Shown: piece by piece, positions 59,982 to 64,000 of the stretch
How positions within the stretch are numbered: position 1 is the stretch's first letter
Layout of the letters: every line of letters begins with the position of its first letter
From: Rhynchopus euleeides
Lineage: Eukaryota > Euglenozoa > Diplonemea > Diplonemida > Diplonemidae
DNA: 64,000 nucleotides
Direction of reading: 5' to 3'
Assembly: GCA_963210315.1 (NCBI GenBank)
Contig: OY723292.1
Coordinates: 2,064,072 to 2,128,071 of the forward strand
Program-made: the position numbers and the translations under genes
The notes under the pieces: generated by a model
The model's database searches: none
The model's input: only the letters and a program-made list of their open reading frames with translations
What the model was told of the DNA's origin: nothing

Positions 59982-60303
59982 ACCTGGGAGACACGCCGCG
60001 TGAGAAGGGACCTCGGTGCGGGGTGGCGTGAAGATCCTGCCTGAGTGCCCTCGTCGGGACCCGCGGTAAACCGTGGCGTTCCCCCCGAGGCAAGTCCAGG
60101 ACGAAGGTTGCAGATAACCGCTGCACCTCTTCGTCCGAAAGGAGCTCACAGGATAGGGGAACTGCCCACACCCCACTCACGACAGTGTATCCGAAAGGTG
60201 CACTGCGCGTGTGGTGGCGGTGTCGGGTCCAGACCCACCTCGTTCCCCCATGCCCGTCAGTTGTTGCCCCTCCAGGGGTGGCTGCTGTCTGGCATGGGGG
60301 GCG
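59982..60303. other. Region without a supported gene
   Basis: GC-rich, short frames only. I checked for structured RNA by eye and found no rRNA or tRNA signature. Confidence 0.4.
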
Positions 60304-60461
60304 CCCTCCCTGCCTTGCAAGGAAAAATGTAGAACGGCATGCTGCCCGTTTCTTCATTTTTTCACCTTGCCTGGCAGGGGGGGGCCCACCCTCACGGGGG
60401 GAAAAAGAGGAACGGCATGCTGCCCGTTCACTCTTTTTTCCTCCCGTCGTGGGTGGGCCCA
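60304..60461. repeat. Two adjacent long hairpins sharing an AACGGCATGCTGCCCGTT apex
   Basis: Hairpin 1 spans about 60304-60382 (CTGCCTTGCAAGGAAAAATG against CATTTTTTCACCTTGCCTGG). Hairpin 2 spans about 60381-60461 (GGGCCCACCCTCACGGGGGG against CCTCCCGTCGTGGGTGGGCC). Both have GGCATGCTGCCC at the tip. The stems differ, but the apex is conserved. Confidence 0.7.
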
Positions 60462-60581
60462 CTTCCGGCCATAAAATTGGCCGGAAATTTTTTTCAGCAA
60501 AAAATCCATTTTTTGCTGAAAATAGAAAAAATATTTTAAAATATTTTTTGGCAAAAATATTTTTGAAAATATTTTTTGAAA

Positions 60582-60589
60582 GTTGCAAA
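60582..60589. repeat. 8-bp target-site duplication, left (GTTGCAAA)
   Basis: Identical to 61753-61760; brackets the deleted hAT copy. Confidence 0.9.
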
Positions 60590-61752
60590 CAGGGCTGTTC
60601 CTAACTGGGGGGCTTGTTCCCCACTTTCAGGATTCTGAACTTTTTTTCTAAGAATTTTTGTAAGGGGAAAAAAAGTTTTTTTCTAAGAATTTTGTTAGGG
60701 GAATTTTTTTCTAAGGTTGTTTCGCAGAGGAAAAAACTTTTTCTAAGTTTTCCCCAGTCGACAGGGCGCGCACAAGGATGGAAGGGAAGTCTGTCCCACG
60801 TACCGTTCGCCTTGCTGGCCAACTGGAGAGCCAGACGTTCACTACCGTGGCCTCCGGCGGCTGGGGGGCTCCGCCCCCCAGACCCCCCTGTGGCGTACGT
60901 CTCGTACTCAAGTCCTTCGAATCCCATCAAGTCGGGGTCCAACCACTCCAGTCGCCTCTGAGGACGCAGCCAACTCGCACAGAATCTGTACGCCCACACG
61001 AACAGATGTTCGCTACCGTGGCCTCCGGCGGCTGGGGGGCTCACGCCCCCCAGACCCCCCATGTAGCGTGTGCCCGTCCATCTATCTCACTTCCCCGGGT
61101 CAGCGCCGCATCCATGAAGCGCTTCTTCGAAGCCTGACTGACATCGGACAGGAGGTCGGGCTTCCCCACCTGGGAGGTACACTTGCCGCGTTCGCGACAT
61201 GCGTGACACGCGACACGCTACCTGAAACGTGAGTGTGCCTTGCTAACACGGGCATTTCAACGGTCTGCCGACGACCGTTCCCCAAACCCGTAAACCAGCA
61301 GTTTTGGAAAATCGGAGAGATCACCCTGCGCTGAATATGGTGCGCACCACTGCAAAATCCCCGGGAGCTTTTGGGCTTTCAGACCTGAAGGGGCCAGCAG
61401 GTGGGTGGCGTCGGGGGCAGCTTTGTAACTGTCCTCCAGCTGCTGGCATGTCCAGCCCTGCGAGAGTGCCAAGGTGTATTGAGTCCCTGCGGAGCACAAC
61501 CCCCGATGAGAACGAGTGCCAGATGATCCTCATTCATTTTCAGCTGTAACGCGCATGAGGGGCACTCTCTGCCGCAAGCATCTCTGGGCATCACTCGAGA
61601 GCTGTCAATGATGACGCGGAGAGAAATCAGAGGGCACGCGCCTGGAAACTGTGGGGGGGCGAGCAAAAATTCCCTTGTAAAAATTCTTAGAAAAAACCTG
61701 GTTCCCCGACCCAAAAAACCTGGAAAAAGGGCTCGTTCCCCGCCCAGGCCTG
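60590..61752. mobile_element. 1.16-kb internally deleted hAT element
   Basis: Ends CAGGGCTG (60590) and CAGGCCTG (61745-61752) are the same as in the 4.6-kb element, with perfect GTTGCAAA duplications. 60590-60830 matches the outer left end of the large element, 61315-61550 matches its region around the transposase start (MVRTTAK, SLRSTTPDENE), 61550-61615 matches its 37.56-37.62 kb segment, and 61620-61752 its right end. Most of the transposase is gone and GC-hairpin modules 6 and 7 have replaced or entered the space at 60830-61080. Confidence 0.9.
60831..61060 (+). repeat. GC-hairpin modules, copies 6 and 7
   Basis: Copy 6 at 60831-60890 and copy 7 at 61000-61060, head to tail 169 bases apart, inside the deleted hAT element. 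The intervening sequence is unlike that between copies 1 and 2. Confidence 0.85.
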
Positions 61753-61760
61753 GTTGCAAA
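61753..61760. repeat. 8-bp target-site duplication, right (GTTGCAAA)
   Basis: Right copy of 60582-60589. Confidence 0.9.
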
Positions 61761-62050
61761 CATAAAAAAATATTCTGGAATATTCTGGCCCAAAACATAT
61801 GTTTGGGGCACTATGCCTAGGGGGGGTCATAAGCCCCCCTAAAAACGTACGAAAACCAAAATTTTCAACATACCATCAGAACCGCCCTAATACCTGATCT
61901 GACCCGAAAATCCGACCCATACCCCCCCGGAAACTGTCTGGGGCCCACTTGTGACACCTGATACGCACTTTTGTGATGATTTTTTGGGGTCCTAAAAAAT
62001 GTACCTCAGTTTCGTACCTTGCCTTTGTACCTGAACCACTCCCGACCGCA

Positions 62051-62348
62051 TTATTTCGTTCTTTGCCTTTTCTGCGGTGGTTCTGGCTCAGGTGGCACGC
62101 ATGTTGCCTTCCCCAGTGCCTCGGCAAGGTCTTTCTTGACCTGATTAGTGGGAATGTTGTGTTGTTGCGTCAGCAGAATGAGTTCAGCCACCTTCTGGGT
62201 GTAGTACTTCGATCGCATATGGGTCATTGTGAGTACTTCGTACGCCTGGGAGGCTGCATCGGCATTAGTAGGCAGCGTTGTAGATGCTTTTGCTTCGTCG
62301 ATCTTAGCCTGTGAAGGCACGATTGGGATATTGTACGCCCTGAGAGCC
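62051..62348 (-). CDS. C-terminal coding segment in the inverted-repeat element
   Basis: A minus frame reads YNIPIVPSQAKIDEAKAS ... AAELILLTQQHNIPTNQ-like helices and ends PEPEPPQKRQRTK at the stop. The helix-loop-helix VAELILLTQQHNIPTNQVKK is shaped like a SAP domain and the end is a nuclear-localisation-type basic tail. It may be the downstream part of the gene at 62356-63069, joined by an intron or separated by a frameshift; no splice site was confirmed. Confidence 0.4.
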
Positions 62349-62355
62349 GAAGTGG

Positions 62356-63069
62356 TTATGATTGTGCTGTGTAATTTGCGCCCCGCAGGATATGCACACC
62401 ACGCAGTCTCGACAACACGTATGAGAGTGTACCATGTGGGGACTCAACAAGGTCATTGGATCGGCATCTGCCTGCCGACTCAGCCCCCACACAGTGCGAC
62501 CGCAAGGTCGCCAGGGATGTCTCAACGCCAGGGGAATACCCTCCCCTGGCGTTGTACAACCCTACTCTCAACCCTCGGGTCCTCTCCTGGAGGCGGTGGT
62601 GGCGGGCCCGCAACGCTTCGTACTTCCGGTACAGACTGAGGTAGTCTGCCCGGCTGACCCGCTCATTGCTTCCTAGATCATCTGCTGCTCTGGAGCTGCC
62701 ATCACTCTCACTGCCCACATCAGTTGGTGTGGGGGTAGGAGCAGGAGGAGTGGGAGGAGTAGGAGTGCAGGTGACATCTTTCTTGGCTAGCAAGGAACGC
62801 CGCTTTTCCCGCACGTGCGGGCAGTTGATGCACCACTGCATATATCTGTCGTCACCACGTCCCACTCGCTCTCCTATGTACCCAGCCCGACGGAGCGCCC
62901 GAAATAATGTCGCCTCACCGATGTCGTGTGCCGTTTTCTTTTTACGCAGGTCTGCCACAACGCTCTCTGCCGAGACCCCGCACATCTCCCGTTTGGCGAG
63001 CGTCTTTCGAGCAAGGTACTCCTCTGCAGCAGCATCTGACACCTCTGCGAGGCCCTGGGCACGCGGCAT
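62356..63069 (-). CDS. Unknown DNA-binding-like protein of the inverted-repeat element
   Basis: 237 residues from the ATG at 63069 (MPRAQGLAEV); the frame is open into the terminal repeat. Residues about 20-75 look like a helix-turn-helix (SAESVVADLRKKK, IGEATLFRALRRAGYIGER), followed by a CxxC pair (CINCPHV), a Pro/Thr linker and a helical segment (YLSLYRKYEALRARHHRLQE). It could be the DNA-binding part of a transposase or a captured host gene. No family is recognised. Confidence 0.5.
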   Translation of the reverse strand: MPRAQGLAEVSDAAAEEYLARKTLAKREMCGVSAESVVADLRKKKTAHDIGEATLFRALRRAGYIGERVGRGDDRYMQWCINCPHVREKRRSLLAKKDVTCTPTPPTPPAPTPTPTDVGSESDGSSRAADDLGSNERVSRADYLSLYRKYEALRARHHRLQERTRGLRVGLYNARGGYSPGVETSLATLRSHCVGAESAGRCRSNDLVESPHGTLSYVLSRLRGVHILRGANYTAQS

Positions 63070-63362
63070 GTGTTGCTCGGCGTGCTGAGTGAGCGTAGTG
63101 ACACCCTTCCCTTGCAAAGAACGAAATAATGCGGTCGGGAGTGGTTCAGGTACAAAGGCAAGGTACGAAACTGAGGTACATTTTTTAGGACCCCAAAAAA
63201 TCATCACAAAAGTGCGTATCAGGTGTCACAAGTGGGCCCCAGACAGTTTCCGGGGGGGTATGGGTCGGATTTTCGGGTCAGATCAGGTATTAGGGCGGCT
63301 CTGATGGTATGTTGAAAATTTTGGTTTTGTACGGGCTTATGACCCCCCCTAGGCATACAGTG

Positions 63363-63612
63363 CAAACGATAATTATTATCGCACATATACCAGATACGAT
63401 AATTTTCGGAAAATTATCGCATACGATAATTTATTATCGCATACGATAATCCATTATCGTATGATGCGATAATCCCATTATCGTATACGAACGGATACGA
63501 TAATTATTATCGTATATTATCGCATACGATAATCCCATTATCGTATGTTATCGCATACGATAATAATTATCGTATCCGGTCGTATACGATAATGGGATTA
63601 TCGTATGCGATA
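63363..63612. repeat. ATACGATAAT palindrome array
   Basis: ATACGATAAT and ATTATCGTAT alternate about twenty times with spacers such as CCC, GCG and TTATT. The block GCATACGATAATCCCATTAT recurs. Almost any part is complementary to another. It directly abuts the right end of the 1.55-kb element. Confidence 0.85.
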
Positions 63613-63849
63613 CTTACTGGGTTGCACTATTCTTGAACACCACTGCCCTCGTCAGATTCCTTCACATACTCGTCCGTCATCAGGATTCATCGCCCCCCCC
63701 CCCCCCCAGTCCCTTCAACACCCTCGATGTCATCAGACATCGAGACAGAATTCGTCATCCCCCCCCCCCACCCGCCCACCGAACAGCACAGGAACCACAT
63801 CACGGACAGACGACCTGGCACGCCGCCCCCCCCCCCCCCATCCCCCCTT
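63613..63849. repeat. Intergenic stretch with three poly-C tracts
   Basis: C runs at about 63692-63707, 63760-63769 and 63826-63839, on the 3' side of the minus-strand gene at the edge. No gene. Confidence 0.6.
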
Positions 63850-63999
63850 CTAAATGATATCCATCTCAGTCTCGGATTCGTCCTCCTCAGAGGAATCATC
63901 AGAGACATAGTCCCTTTCGAGGGCTTCTGCGAACCGGTTGCTCTTGTCGAAGTAGCCGAGGAGGTCGCCGTTCCGCTGCAAGAACAGACGATCCGCGTA
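63850..63999 (-). CDS. C-terminal end of an unidentified protein, 5' partial
   Basis: The minus strand is open from the window edge to a TAG at 63850-63852: 49 codons reading YADRLFLQRNGDLLGYFD, KSNRFAEALERDY, VSDDSSEEDESETEMDII. The acidic Ser/Asp/Glu tail and smooth codon use suggest a real gene whose body lies beyond the window. It runs opposite to all complete host genes here. No family can be named from this end. Confidence 0.55.
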   Translation of the reverse strand, partial: YADRLFLQRNGDLLGYFDKSNRFAEALERDYVSDDSSEEDESETEMDII

Positions 64000-64000
64000 G

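Larger units (their letters stand above)
61809..63362. mobile_element. 1.55-kb element with about 250-bp inverted ends, CACT termini
   Basis: 61812-62066 and 63114-63357 are reverse complements over nearly their whole length, apart from about 10 extra bases near 61837. The ends read CACTATGCCTAGG and CACTGTATGCCTAGG. The CACT start recalls EnSpm/CACTA elements, but no 3-bp target duplication is visible and no transposase was recognised. Two minus-strand frames lie between the ends. CTAGGCATGGGCCCCCAAAC at 36193 suggests another end of this family. Confidence 0.75.

Overview
The window looks like nuclear DNA of a protist-type eukaryote. The host genes are long single-exon frames with AATAAA signals shortly after several stops. 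The proteins are eukaryotic in kind: an importin-alpha-like armadillo protein, a TPR protein with a myristoylation-type N-terminus, a BCS1-like AAA ATPase, a multi-pass class III adenylyl cyclase, and surface proteins with Thr/Pro stalks. I cannot name the lineage. No introns, rRNA or tRNA genes were recognised.

Layout. From 1 to 19.1 kb there is a gene-bearing segment with six host genes, all on the + strand: a Cys-rich stalked membrane protein cut by the left edge, a Lys-tailed protein of unknown function, the TPR protein, the importin-alpha-like protein, the adenylyl cyclase and the AAA ATPase. Small inverted-repeat elements sit between them. The most striking is a 1.84-kb foldback element with perfect 46-bp ends and a TACATGTA palindrome array. 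From 19.1 to 33.4 kb there are dispersed repeats and four 41-bp satellite arrays. A tyrosine-recombinase (YR) retrotransposon (22.9-27.2 kb) interrupts the first two arrays. At 33.4-35.7 kb a 5'-nucleotidase-type ectoenzyme is the last complete host gene. From 36.7 to 42.8 kb lies a nest of DNA transposons: a 4.6-kb hAT element with a perfect 8-bp target duplication, inserted in a dispersed repeat whose uninterrupted copy survives at 20.6-20.9 kb, followed by a 986-bp hAT-like element that carries a further 344-bp element.

From 43.1 to 52.5 kb runs a satellite of about 9.4 kb built from degenerate CCCTAA/TTAGGG words, again with a 41-bp unit, whose orientation flips near 45.9 kb. From 52.6 to 64 kb there are palindromes, a second decayed YR retrotransposon (about 55.57-59.8 kb), an internally deleted 1.16-kb hAT copy with its own 8-bp duplication, a 1.55-kb element with roughly 250-bp inverted ends, an ATACGATAAT palindrome array, and the C-terminus of a minus-strand gene running off the right edge.

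The best candidates for something undescribed are the following. Both YR retrotransposons have the order gag-YR-RT-RNase H, with gag and YR in one frame separated only by TGA codons each followed by C, and pol in the -1 frame. Three satellites of different sequence share a 41-bp period. The telomere-like satellite reverses orientation. The adenylyl cyclase carries what looks like a second, catalytically dead cyclase domain.
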